Source: Atherinomorus stipes (Eukaryota; Chordata; Actinopteri; Atheriniformes; Atherinidae). Taken from it: a DNA stretch of 64,000 nt. Under the pieces are notes generated by a model. It worked only from the letters and a program-made list of their open reading frames with translations, was not told where the DNA came from and ran no database searches. The stretch spans positions 277,501-341,500 of the forward strand of contig JALJCO010010492.1 of the NCBI GenBank assembly GCA_023101725.1, read 5' to 3'. Position numbers and translations under genes: made by a program. This document shows positions 21,611 through 32,143 of the stretch, in pieces; the first letter of the stretch is position 1; each line of letters opens with the position of its first letter.

Positions 21611-21938
21611 GTTTTCTCTGGCCCACTAATTATGAGCAAGGTGCTTTAATTGGTATGGGACAGTTTTGTTTATCATTGTTTATCATTTTCAAACACAATT
21701 TAAAAGCAATATGCTATTTCACTATATATATATTTTTTTAAATAAATTTTTATTTATTGTTAGTTTCTTGTTTATTGAATTACTATTGTGAATTTAGCCT
21801 TTTCTTAGGGGGATGAATAATTTTGAGGATGACTGTATATTACGACAAGTTTAGTGTTTCTATTTAAAATTTGTTTACAAGTTTACTGTTTCTTTTTCAT
21901 ATATTTATTTGAAGTGCTTTGTTCTTTTTATATTAAAA

Positions 21939-22443
21939 TACAGTTGTGCTTGAAAGTTTGCATTAAAAAATCAGCTGCCAGTGAAATAAACTGAAACTGA
22001 CAAAAGTAATAATGAATAAAAATTTTATGAGCATCATGACATTGATTTTGAATGTTTTCCCACAGAAATATTAAAAAACAAACACACAAAAAAAATAAAA
22101 CAACTAAACAAGCATGATGGAGGCTCCTGCACTAAAATTTTGTTGAGTAATACTTTGAGAAAATCGCTACAATAAGGTGTTATATAATGTCCAATCAGAC
22201 GCCCACACCTGTTGATATGTACTTCGGTCCACTGTTCATAAGCAATGTGCTGTAAGTTATCTGGAACAGGTTTTTTTTTGTTTGTTTTTTTAAATTATTT
22301 TTTAAAACCACAATTTAAAATCAATTTTTAATTTGCAAAATTTTCTTTATTATTACTTTTTTCAGTTTCTGGTAATTTGAATTACTATTGTGAATTTAGC
22401 CTTATTGTTAATGGAAGGGGATGTAAACTTTTAAGCACAATTG
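21939..22443. mobile_element. CAGTTGTGCTTGAAAG-terminus TA-target element
   Basis: CAGTTGTGCTTGAAAGTTTG at 21941 is inverted at 22421-22443 (AACTTTTAAGCACAATTG). TA precedes the left end. The interior shares ATCAGCTGCCAGTGAAATAA and GTGAATTTAGCC with the CAGTCGTCCTC family, so the two families share a body but differ at their ends. Confidence 0.7.
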
Positions 22444-22537
22444 GAGTTGTAAAATTATTTTTCATTGTGTCCTCAATATATTAATTTGGGAGCAAATGCA
22501 GTATCGGCCAAGACTGATGAGAAAATATCTGTATCTT

Positions 22538-22671
22538 TATCGGCTCTGTCCAGGTAAACCTGCCTCTTGCCTGATAATAGCTGGGATAGGCTCCAGCAAC
22601 CCCCCGACCCTGAACTGGATAAACGGTACAGAAAATGAATGAATGAATGAATGAATGAAGGTATCGGCCCT
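22538..22671 (+). mobile_element. SINE/L2-type 3' tail insertion with GAAT microsatellite
   Basis: AGCTGGGATAGGCTCCAGC leads to GACCCTGAACTGGATAAACG and then a GAAT run. This is a common fish SINE/LINE 3' end. TATCGGCTCT (22538-22547) and TATCGGCCCT (22662-22671) flank it as a nearly perfect 10-bp target duplication. Confidence 0.75.
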
Positions 22672-22704
22672 AAAAAAATCTGTATCAGTCGATCAAGTTC
22701 AAAC

Positions 22705-23100
22705 TTTTCAGCCTTCAACTCCAGCATCAGCTGTAAGTGGTTCGAGCGCAGCCCCATGTGCTCAGTAAAATGCAAAGTGCCTCAAACATGCTCATCATCC
22801 ACTCATAAAACCTATTACACGTCATGAAGGCCTCATTTCCTACAGATGTGTTTGATGTAGCACTGGTGTGAAGGCCCACAGGAGCAGCAGATAGGCCTCC
22901 ACACACCCGACAGAGGTGACATGATCTATTTCTCCCGTGATGAATGGACCAATCTGCTGCCCTGTTGCCCTGTCCGCCTAATTTGTTATGATGTGACACC
23001 TTGTAGACTCTTCTGCGATGATGAACTTGCTGCAGGTGTGCACCGGCAGGTTAGTGGGATGAAAACGCCAGAGAAACACCTGACTTTTATAGAGTGATGG
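22705..23100. other. Unclassified non-coding DNA
   Basis: No repeat or gene recognised. Two frames of 90-100 residues on the minus strand lack motifs. Confidence 0.45.
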
Positions 23101-23770
23101 CTTTTTGTTGGGAATAATGTGGATCAGCTGGGGAGAAGAGCTTATTTACATGAAGCCTGTTGTTGGGATATTAAGAAAAGCAGGCGGCTTAATGAGTCTT
23201 TTCCTCAGCCTGCTCTGTAATTCCTGACGGCTGGCGCACGCGGCGCTGTCCGTGCTGCTGCAGCATCATGGAAACAGCTTCAGACCGAGCAGCACCCGCT
23301 CATCAGCACCCTGCTAGACTGTGAAAAACTCCTCTGCGGGGGATGATTGATAGTAATAGTATTTTATAGGGTGGCGGTGATGTGTTGCCTGCCAGAGCCA
23401 ACTGATTTCCACGGTAAAATCTGGCTGTGGGCTGCCAGGCGGCTGCCCTGTGAGGGAGCGCAGTAATGGCTTGTTGAGCTTCTATGAGGCTGGGCCCCGG
23501 GGCCGGTCACGGACATACCTCACACAGTATCGATTAGCTGAGAGCTAAGTGTGGCCCAGAGCCCTTCATCCCTTCCCCATCTCTTCTTCACCTCCCTCTT
23601 TCCCTGTTCTTGATCCTGTAAAGTTATAGCTGTACTCATGTCAGCCGGGTAATTATCATTGATCTGCTGCAGGAGACAGAGACAAACAGCTGATCTGGAA
23701 ACTGTCACGAGCTGCTGCCAGGACGTCACCGCCATGCAGATTTCATCTCACAGACAGATCAAACCCACGC
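23100..23770. promoter_or_regulatory. Unique block, candidate conserved non-coding DNA
   Basis: Single-copy and GC-richer than its surroundings. It contains GGCTTAATGAGTC, GGGTAATTATCATTGATC and CACAGTATCGATTAGC. There are no repeats, and no frame longer than about 70 residues. Confidence 0.35.
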
Positions 23771-24300
23771 AGGCAGGCTTGATGCTGTTCAGCTTCATGC
23801 TTTAGTAAAAAGCATAACGGCCTTTAAAAAGCAAAAAATGTCCCCCTTTGTTTTGGTTCAAAGTGCAAATTTACATTATCGTGATGTTTACATTAAAATG
23901 TTTTTAAAAACCTTTGATAAATAATCAGAAATTTTCAAGAAAAACAAATGTCGTATCATCAATATTTCTTCACATTTACATCATGTATTTTTTTTTTATT
24001 TATTTAGATATTTAATTTAATTCAATAATTGTCTAACATACATATCTAATATAGAAATATAGAAACGTGTATGTTAAATCATTACTTATACAAACACAAT
24101 TTTACACGTTTATAAAAGATTTGAATAACTTTTACATTTTAAAAAGACTTTTTTTTTTTTTTATATAAAATTTCAAATTTAATTTATTATTTATAAATTG
24201 GTCATAAATAATATAACATTGGTCATAGATATTGTATATTTTATTGTATGTATCAAATTTATCTTGAGTAATATTTCTGTATCACATTTATTCAATTTAT
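23771..24300. other. AT-rich non-coding DNA
   Basis: Mostly A/T runs. The segment at about 23960-24075 is a diverged copy of 18596-18685. Confidence 0.5.
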
Positions 24301-25700
24301 ACGGAAGCCGAGAGTGGTCATGGTTGCAGCGTTTTTCAAAACGCTGTTGTCTTGAAAGAAAAAAAGAATTTATGTCATTAATTAAACCCAATATATCCCG
24401 TAAAAAGAGATAATTATACTGTTCTCTTAAAATAAAAAGCATTGTTTTCTTTAAGATAACAAGATTATCTTGTTATCATAAATATTGTATTGATCTCGAG
24501 ATAATGAGATAATAATCTCTTTATCTCGAAACAACACACTTTGTTTTCTCGAGAAAACAGCATCATTAATGTTGTTAATAATAACCATTATCCCAAGATA
24601 AAGAGATAATTATCTCTTTATTGGAAATAACAAACTTTGTTTTTAAAGAGAATATGTCTTAAATAATAACCATTATTCCGTGATTTAGAGATAATAATCT
24701 CATTATCTCAAAATAACAAACTTTCTTTGCTCGAGATAAAGAGATGATTGATGTCATTAATCATAACCGTTATCCCATGATTAAGGGGAAGGGGGGAGAC
24801 AATTATCTTGTTATCTCAAAATAACAAACTTTATTTTCTCGAGATAACGAGATAATTAACCTTTTTATCTCAAGGAAACAAACTCTGTGTTAATAACCGT
24901 TGTCCTGTGATGAAGAGATGATTATCTCGTCATCTCAAAATAACAAACTTTGTTTCCTTGGGATAAAGAGATAATTAATGTCGTTAGCAAAAACAGTTAT
25001 CCCGTGATAAACAGATAATTGTCTTGTTATCTCAAAATTACAAACTTGAATTTTCTCAAGATAAAGAGACAATTATCTCGTTTTCTCGAAAAACAAATGT
25101 CATTTTCTTGAGATAATGAGATAATTTACTTGTTATCTCAAGGAAACAGACTTTGTGTTAATAACCGCTATCCTGTAATAAAGAGATGATTATCTCATTA
25201 TCTCAAAATAACAAACTTTGTTTCTTTAGGATAAAGAGATAATTATCTCCATATCCTGAGAAAACAAACTTCGTTTTCTCGAGATAACAGGACAATTTAT
25301 GTCATTTACAATAATGGTTATCCCGTGATAAACAGATAATTGTCTCGTTATCTTGAAATAACAAACTTGGTTTTCTCGAGATAAAGACAATTATCTCGTT
25401 ATCCCGAGAAAACAAACTTTGTTTTCTTGAAATAATGATATAATTTGTGTTGTTAATAATAACCGTTATACCATGATAGATAATAATCTCGTTATCTCGA
25501 AATAACAAACTGCATTTCCTCGAGATAACGAGATAATTTATGTCATTGATTATCATTGTACCGTCATAAAGAGATAATTATCTTATTATCTCGAAATAAC
25601 AAACTTTGTTTTCTCGAGGTAATGTGATCATTAACATGTTATCTTGAGATAATGGCAAAATAAAGAATAGTAGCAGAAAACGACCACTCTCAGCTTCTGT
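24301..25700. mobile_element. Terminal-inverted-repeat element filled with TCTCGAGATAA satellite
   Basis: ACGGAAGCCGAGAGTGGTCA (24301-24320) pairs with CGACCACTCTCAGCTTCTGT (25681-25700), 17 of 20 matching when inverted. Just inside the left end is a perfect 9-bp-stem hairpin, CAGCGTTTT / AAAACGCTG (24328-24347). The interior is an irregular array of palindromic units. No transposase is present. Confidence 0.65.
24440..25665. repeat. Palindromic satellite array (GAGATAATTATCTC units)
   Basis: More than a dozen units alternate GAGATAATTATCTCG with AATAACAAACTTTG and TTTTCTCGAGATAA. Spacing is irregular (about 50-110 bases). Most units are self-complementary, so either strand can form stacked hairpins. 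Confidence 0.85.
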
Positions 25701-26019
25701 CTATTTAACTTAACATTTAATTGATTTTCATTTTTATTAATAAACACGTGCATTACAGCTTCCAGATCACACTGGATCAACAAATCAATACACATTTATT
25801 TCCAGGTATCTGGACATGCAACCTACAATATTTAAGATTGTAACTTGACAAGATCTAGAAGTTGTTTTAAATGCACATACGTGTATTTTTCTCACGTCTG
25901 TGTAGTAATGCTGACCTCTTGAATTCAGCTTAATAAACTCACTTAAGTCAACCTTCTAATTGATTGGTTGTCATTAAAGGTGAAGACAGAAGATATGAGA
26001 GACATACATTTTCCAAATT

Positions 26020-26089
26020 CATCCCTTGGGCCAGATTGGACCCTCTGGTGGGCTGGTTTTGGCCCCTGGGCCCCAGTTTGACATCCCTG
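26020..26089. repeat. hAT-type MITE right end
   Basis: GGGCCAGATTGGACCCTCTG to GTTTGACATCCCTG resembles the right end of the widespread CAGGGGTGTCAAAC family. The next element inserted into its last bases. Confidence 0.5.
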
Positions 26090-26820
26090 AATCAGAGGTT
26101 GCGCTAGACTTTTTCGTTGTCCGTCATTTTGACTGACAGGGTCATAAAAATCCAGTCATAATCTATTTCTTACCCGTCACTTTAATTAAAATATATACAT
26201 ATAATAATGACATATCCGGTAGCATTTTTCCATTAAAAAAATGCTACCGGTTGCTCAGTTGGTGCCGAAGACTGATTACTTTTTTGTCCCTCATCTTCCA
26301 TTGCATCAGTCTTCCTTTTTTCACCTCTTTTGTCAACACGATCTTCATTATCGGTCTGCTGCTTCAGGAGAAGCAGCTGGATGACGGTGCATTTCTGAAG
26401 AATATTCTGTTGTTTGGTCAGACACGAACATTTTATAAATCACACATGGATTCAGTCATAAGATCATTTTTATGATCAGATGTGCGCTCATTTCCACGCC
26501 GGTTTGACCACTGACAGTTTTACGCCTGAAATGGTGTCAAGCGCTGGTTACTGCTGGTTAAGCAACAAATGTTACGTCACTCGGCGGAGACCGATTGGGC
26601 TTTTTGAAGAAGCTTCGGACACAGCTGCCATGACATTTTTCCGAGTGAACCCAACAGGCCATGCATCAAGAGAGACAATATGCTAACTCGCCATCTAGTG
26701 GTCAGGAGTGTAAATTGCAATCTGTCAAAATGACTGACGGCCTTCAGATTTTTCTATCACCGTTTAAAAAAAACGGTCAGTGACGGAAAATATTCGGTTA
26801 ACGCGACCCCTGCCCTGAAT
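26085..26820. mobile_element. Non-autonomous hAT-like element with perfect 8-bp target duplication
   Basis: The ends CAGAGGTTGCGCTAGAC (26093) and, inverted, CAGGGGTCGCGTTAACC (ending 26812) are terminal inverted repeats. CCCTGAAT flanks both sides exactly (26085-26092 and 26813-26820). Subterminal CCGTCATTTTGACTGAC near 26131 pairs with AAAATGACTGACGG near 26727. Short frames inside are unrecognised. Confidence 0.85.
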
Positions 26821-26899
26821 TAAACTGGTTGTTTGTGAGAGCAGTTGGATGATGTATTTTGGAGTCCTGAAGGAACCTTATAAGACTTAAATTGATGAC

Positions 26900-27115
26900 T
26901 GATATTTGGGAATTATTCTAAAAATGCTGCTTTATACCACGGCAGGAAATGGTCCACTAGAACCTGGACCGGTTTTTCAGAGACCACCTAAAGGTTCCCA
27001 CCATCTCACTCCCCATTATTCCAGCCCAGAACATCACTGCACCTCCACCTGGGACATGGTGGCCGTCCACCACCCATCCAGACCAGAAACTGGAAGGATG
27101 TAAAAAGAAAGAATG
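26900..27115 (-). pseudogene. Tc1/mariner-like transposase relic
   Basis: Minus-strand translation of about 26990-27060 gives VPGGGAVMFWAGIMGSEMVG, matching the GGGSVMVWG block shared by Tc1/mariner transposases. The lineage differs from the Tc1-A, B, D and E elements. Neither terminus was located and the reading is short. Confidence 0.5.
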
Positions 27116-27850
27116 GAATAGAGCTGTGTGTGGTCAGTTTGAGCTGGGAGCTAAATAAAATCTCCAAACTCATCCTTTCAGATCTATTCTCTTGTGTCTG
27201 TCACAGGGTCTACAGGTAGAGGAGGAGGTCTGTGTTCCAGTGTCTCCTGCAGGATTTCTATTGTGTGGACTGAATGTGAATCCAGACACATGGAGTCAGC
27301 TGACTGCTGCCGCCGTTGCTGTGGGCCTTCAGTCTGTGGAGGAAGTGCTGACCCAGTTAAACTGCCTGAAAATGAGCTGCAGAGAGCCATAATTAACAGT
27401 TGGACACGTTGGTGCATGAAAAATGATCACGAACATAGAGACTGTGGGAATTTTTTTTTTTTTTTGTAAGAAAATATGTACAGTATTTAAAATAAAGGGT
27501 ATTGTTGAAGGTTGAGATCAAAGATATTATTGAACAGAAACAATAATATACAACAAAACATATCCGACCTTTTGACTGTTTTTGTGTTTGTTTGTTTGTC
27601 AATATACAATCCAAAAAAAGCTAACTTGACAGAAAGACAGACAAGGCAGCGGGAGGTAGAGTTACCATTTGAGAGGAAAAACAAAGCTTAAAAACAATAA
27701 ACAATAATCAATTACTAAATTAGTCACCGACAATTTTGATAGTCAACATAATCATGATTAATCAACATGCTGTGGCAGCCCAAATGTAAAGTATGAGTTA
27801 TAAGAAAAATTCACCCCCCTCACAGTTGACATGAAGGTAAACTTGACCTA
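27116..27850. other. Unclassified DNA
   Basis: The frames at 27192-27469 overlap on both strands and have no known motif. A T-run lies at 27450-27465. AT-rich thereafter. Confidence 0.45.
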
Positions 27851-28366
27851 TTAAAGGTACAGTATGTAAAAAATCAAAGGTCAATGGCAGAAAAATGTGA
27901 TATATAATTAAAAACTGTGTTGATGTGTAATCGCTGAACTAGAACAGCTGTTATGTGTTTATTTTCTTAGAATGAGTCATTTATATCTACTTGCTGGGGG
28001 GTGCTATGGAGGCTGCCATATTTGTTCCACCATTTTTACTACGGTGTCCCTGAAGAGACAAAACATTGTATGTAAAGTAAGAACCTCTGAACTTTAAAAC
28101 TGCTGTACCAGCTTTATTTAATGGGAGTTAGAGACTGTGTGGGGTCAGTAACACCTTTAAGACATTCAAGATAGTTACTCATAGTTCAGTCATAGCTACA
28201 CACAGTTGAAAAAATCTTTATGTCTGGAAGAATTTTGGCCACTTACGGCCACCATACACTCACAACAGTGCTTGGAATATGAAGTCATTTAAAAGAAAAC
28301 ATCTTTTACTTCAAATACCCATCTTTACCACTAGATGTCAGTAATTCTTACATTCTGTACCTTTAA
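27851..28366. mobile_element. TTAA-target MITE (AGGTACAG termini)
   Basis: TTAAAGGTACAGTATGTAA at 27851 is inverted at about 28348-28366 (TTACATTCTGTACCTTTAA). TTAA lies at both ends. The TTAA target is shared by piggyBac-like and some other superfamilies, so class assignment stays open. Confidence 0.75.
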
Positions 28367-28440
28367 GTTTTTGTTTTTCGATTTTGAAACAAAAATCAAA
28401 TAAACCCAACGTTTTTTGCTTTTTTTAAATATTGATATCT

Positions 28441-28622
28441 AAATGGAAAATCCACTGACCATGCACCACCCAGCAAGTAGATAGAAATGGCTCATTCTAA
28501 GAAAATAAACATAACAGTTATTCTAGTGCAGCGATTACACATCAACAGAAACACAGTTTTGAAATATATATAACATTTTTCTGCCATTGACCTTTGATTT
28601 TTTTTACATACTGTAGCTTTAA
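28441..28622. repeat. Inverted partial copy of the AGGTACAG TTAA-target MITE
   Basis: ACATAACAGTTATTCTAGTG and TTCTGCCATTGACCTTTGAT are the reverse complement of 27875-27960. It ends at TTAA (28619-28622). With the full copy upstream it forms a head-to-head pair. Confidence 0.7.
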
Positions 28623-28649
28623 ACCTAAAATGATGTTTTTGGAACCAGA

Positions 28650-28858
28650 TTGTAAACATGTTTATTTCTTCTGTAAACGTGTTTATCTCTACTGTAAACA
28701 TGTTTATTTATGCTGTAAACATATTTTTTTCTGCGGTAAACATATTTATTTCGGCTGTAAACGTTTATTTCCACTGTACATGTTTATCTCTACTGTCAAC
28801 ATGTTTATTTCTGCGGTAAACATGTTTATTTAGACTGTAAACATGTTTATTTCTGCTG
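28650..28858. repeat. 21-bp minisatellite
   Basis: About ten copies of a unit near TGTAAACATGTTTATTTCTGC, most exactly 21 bases. Because 21 is divisible by three, the array stays open on the plus strand (repeated CKHVYF); this is not evidence of coding. Confidence 0.85.
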
Positions 28859-28864
28859 TGGAGT

Positions 28865-28990
28865 TGGCATTTTTAACATGAGAATCTATGGGGATTGACT
28901 ACCTTTTGGAGCCCCTAGTGGATGGGGGGGGGACTGCAACCTTTGGACTCCAATGTTGGCTTCACTTTTCACCGCCAGCATGCTAAGCTG
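28865..28990. repeat. Fish MITE fragment
   Basis: ATCTATGGGGATTGACTACC and TTTTGGAGCCCCTAGTGG, then TTGGCTTCACTTTTCACC, resemble a common teleost element. No ends were found. Confidence 0.4.
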
Positions 28991-29145
28991 CTTGGTTGAA
29001 ATGTGATGTACATGTTACTGTTATTTTTAAAGCAAAGTCCACTCATCATACATGTAATAGGCTGAAGCAAAGCTCTCTCAGCATTGTTGTTCCATTGTTC
29101 GAGACAGACAGTTTGACCTTTGACTTATTTATCAGTTTTTCTGCA

Positions 29146-29494
29146 TCTTACAGAATTTCAAGAAATATTATCAAGAAAATTTTGCTTGCTGTATGCCATT
29201 GGCATAATTTTTTTCGCTTAGGTGCTACAAGCAAAAAAACAAGACAAATGTTATTTTACTGTAAAAGTAGCCAAGATTTTTTTTGCTTGTAATACAGTAA
29301 GCAAAAAACGTCTGCCAATGGCATAAACAAAATTTTCCTGATAAGATTTCTTGAAATAAGATGCATTGCCTTAAAACAAGTTCTTATATCTCACTGAAAT
29401 GTTTCCCTTTAGGTACGTAATTTTGTCTTATTTTGAGTGTGGTGAGATATTTTGACTAGAAAGAAATTTTGTTTAGATTTGAGGTTTTGCAGTG
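29146..29494. repeat. CACTGCAAAAA palindromic element, copy 3
   Basis: The right end GAGGTTTTGCAGTG and the marks CAAGAAATATTATCAAG, AACAAGTTCTTATATC and GGTGAGATATTTTGAC identify the family. The outer left arm is missing. Confidence 0.7.
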
Positions 29495-29894
29495 GAGGAG
29501 TGACTGGTTGGTGTTCAGTCAAGCAGTCATTGTTTCCACCTGTGAGGACAGAGTCTAAGGCTCTGATGAATAAGTGTGGCATTTATATGGTTGTGTTTAA
29601 AATGGGAAATCAAGGTACTTCCTGCTAGATTTTTGTGTTTTAGGTAGAACACTGTGTCTTTATTTACAAAAAGTAATAGCTACATTGAAAACTGTGTCAA
29701 GGCTGAAAATGTGTTTATGGTTTTGCTGATTTGAGGTGAAGTTGTGAGGTTTGAGCGAATAAGTTTAGAAATATATAAAGGTTTTTTGTGTAAGCAATTG
29801 AAAAAAAGCTGTAATAGTAATTTAGTGGTTTTGTTTGCTCATGCTACCTTTTGTGATTTGTTTCATTAACTTCTTGTGTAATGTATTTCATATG

Positions 29895-29974
29895 ATGTGT
29901 CGAACCCCAGGAAGAATAGCTGCAGTTTTGCTGCAGCTAATGGGGATCCAAATAAAATAAAACAATAAATAAAA
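29895..29974 (+). mobile_element. Non-LTR retrotransposon 3' terminus
   Basis: ACCCCAGGAAGAATAGCTGC, AATGGGGATCC and an AATAAAATAAAA tail resemble a very common teleost LINE 3' end. Only the last part is present. Confidence 0.55.
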
Positions 29975-30220
29975 CATTGTTTCCACCTGTGAGGACGGGG
30001 TCTACGGCACAGATGAATAAGTGTGGCATTTTAAATAGTTGTGTTTAAAATGAGAAATAAAATTACTTCCTTATAGATTTTTGTGTATAGGTAGAACATT
30101 GTGTCTTTATTTGCAAAAAGTGAATAGCTACATTGAAAACTGTGTCAAGTCTGAGAATGTGTTTATGGTTTTGCTGATTTGAGGTGAAGTTGTGAAGTTT
30201 GAGTGAATAAGTTTAGAAAT

Positions 30221-30583
30221 AAGCTGCTTTCAGACTTGCATTGTGGAACATGAGCGGTAAAGTCCGTCTGCTCTTTAAACGGACTCGTTTTTTCAAACAT
30301 GCCGATTTCTTGTGGACTTATCGCGTCCCGGACGCTTTCATCAGGAAATGTTGCAGAAAAGTCAGCACAGCCCCGCTTTCCCTTCAACTCCGTCCGGAAC
30401 GTTTTCTTGTGTGTTTAGCCAAAACGACGTGCCGCAACATTTCTGCCCTTGTGACACGTAGACCAGCCGGTACATGTCCGCTACATCTCTGAGGTAAAAG
30501 ACACATGTCTGAATGCAAATGTTATAAAGGACAGAGTCTGCAATATTACCGCTTTCCAGTGCAAGTCTGAAAGGGGCTATAGT
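30221..30583. mobile_element. MITE inserted in the second duplicate
   Basis: GCTGCTTTCAGACTTGCA at 30222-30239 pairs with TGCAAGTCTGAAAGGGGC near 30560-30577. The first duplicate (29768-29790) lacks this block, giving an empty-site control within the window. Confidence 0.75.
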
Positions 30584-30640
30584 GTGATACATAAAGGTTT
30601 TTTGGTGTAAGCAATTGAAAAAAAAAAACTGTTAAGTAAC

Positions 30641-31290
30641 ACTTTAAAATCAGCATTTGTGACTCATTTTGATGCCGCAGTGACGTTTGTTGTGTACAAT
30701 CCTGCCCTTCAGCATCTTGAGGCTGAGAAACCACTTCACAACTTCTACTTTCTGGACATTGCATCACTTTACGGCAATATTTAATTCATCAAACACCAGT
30801 AACTGGATATCAACACTATGTCCGTTTCTACATCACGGCTGATTCATCAGATAAATGAGGAGGACTACCTAGAAGAGAAAAAAATAAGAAATGACCCAAC
30901 ATCAGGCTGACTTTACTGGCTGTGTCGTGGCCAAAGTCTCGTCTGGTTTTTGGGTTTATGTCTCATCATTTCCTGTTTTATTTTGAGGAAGTAACTCTTC
31001 CCTCATTTCAGGTCACTCGTCCTTCCTCACGTGTCATCAGTCTGATTGTCTTCCCTGATTTTCTGATTGTATCCACCTGTTTTCTTTGCCCTCATGTGTT
31101 CAAATGTGGCACGCTTGTTGTCTCTTGTAAACTGCTGAAAAGCTTTTACAAGCTTTTCGTCAGTATTATAGACAGTGTGGCTAATCTGGCTAACGTTACA
31201 AACAAATGTGTAATCTGTATGCGCATTTGTGAGTTTTCTTCTCCAAGTCCTGTCGCTCTCCGGGGGTTGTTATTGTTGTTTAATTCTGTA
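30641..31290. other. Unclassified non-coding DNA
   Basis: A 137-residue plus frame (30922-31335) runs through but has no recognisable domain, start context or splice support. Confidence 0.4.
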
Positions 31291-32143
31291 CACTGTAAAA
31301 AGAGTATCTGGGCTGTAGCATTTACATTGATCTGACTTAATTATTTTGGTTTGGTGATGAAATGTTTTTGAGTTAAATCAGTTTTAAAAAAATCACACAC
31401 TCTAGTCTGAAGAAAGTTTTTACTTTCGTGCAAAGTAACTTTATTAAGTTGTTTCAGTTCAGAGTACATGAACAATAAAGGGGGCGGAGCTAGTTTCAAA
31501 ATTCAACATATCTGGACCAAGGCTAATGGGAAATACAAATTCAGCAGGAATTTTACCTTTTATGATTGTTATCTTATAAATTTGAGTTATGTGTTTTACT
31601 GCCTTTTTTATGTTCACATTCAGAGGAAGTTAAGAAAATCTGTTCAGTTTGGATGTTAAAGTTGCAACATGAGTGTGAGGGATAGTACAAGGAGATAAAC
31701 TCCCAACTATATGCAACTATAACACTGAACCAACATGACGTTATTACTGCTTATGTTGCTGTTCAGACACAGACTCGTACATTATGTGCAATTTTGACTT
31801 GGTACTAAATATAATCTATTAGGTAAGTTAAATTTAGCTTTGTCCTAAATAAAAGATTTAACTTGAGAAAAAAGAAAAAAAGAAAGGGAAAAAAAAGCAT
31901 GGAACAGAATTAAAGCAATTCAATTAGTTTATTCAAAAAATGAAAAATTAAGTTGCAGCAAAGTAAAAAAAAAAAAAAAAAAGCTTACCGTCTTTGTTGT
32001 AAATTATATTTTTACTTTGTATCAAAGCAATTTCTTTATTTTAATGATTATTTTAATGTTTGAGAAACTAAATTTAATAAATTTTGATGTAACAAATTAC
32101 AGCAATTTCTTAAAGTTGATCCAAAGAATAATTTTTTTCAGTG
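31291..32143. mobile_element. CACTGTAAAAA-terminus MITE, copy 1
   Basis: It starts CACTGTAAAAAGAG and ends TTTTTTTCAGTG. The body includes AAAGGGGGCGGAGCTAG and ATCTGGACCAAGGCTAATGG, both shared with the copy at 45548. A-runs lie near 31968-31983. Confidence 0.65.

Larger units (their letters stand above)
18686..21837. mobile_element. CAGTCGTCCTC-terminus element, split host copy
   Basis: The left terminus (18688) CAGTCGTCCTCAAAATTATT pairs with AATAATTTTGAGGATGACTG (21816-21835), with TA at both edges. The body includes ATCAGCTGTCAGTTAAATAA and TGAATTTAGCCTTTTC. It is interrupted by the TTAA element at 18913-20287 and the L2-like fragment at about 20288-21610. Confidence 0.7.
21838..22705 (-). 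mobile_element. GATACAGATTTTTTAGGG-type MITE, copy 1 (split twice)
   Basis: The right end GGCCCTAAAAAAATCTGTAT (22667-22686) and the left part (AAGTGCTTTGTTC near 21913) are the reverse complement of the copy at 41743-42000. The copy is split by a TA-target element at 21941-22443 and by a SINE/LINE tail at 22548-22661. Confidence 0.55.
29528..30640. repeat. Tandem duplication of a 300-bp segment with LINE tail between copies
   Basis: The segment from CATTGTTTCCACCTGTGAGG (29528) to TAAGCAATTGAAAAAAA (about 29808) recurs from 29975 to about 30630. The second copy is interrupted at 30221-30583. Between the copies lies a retroelement 3' end, CCCCAGGAAGAATAGCTGC to AATGGGGATCCAAATAAAAT (29895-29960). 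Confidence 0.7.

Noticed and set aside
30922..31335. 137-residue plus frame
   Set aside because: No domain, no splice support, and it runs into the MITE at 31291.
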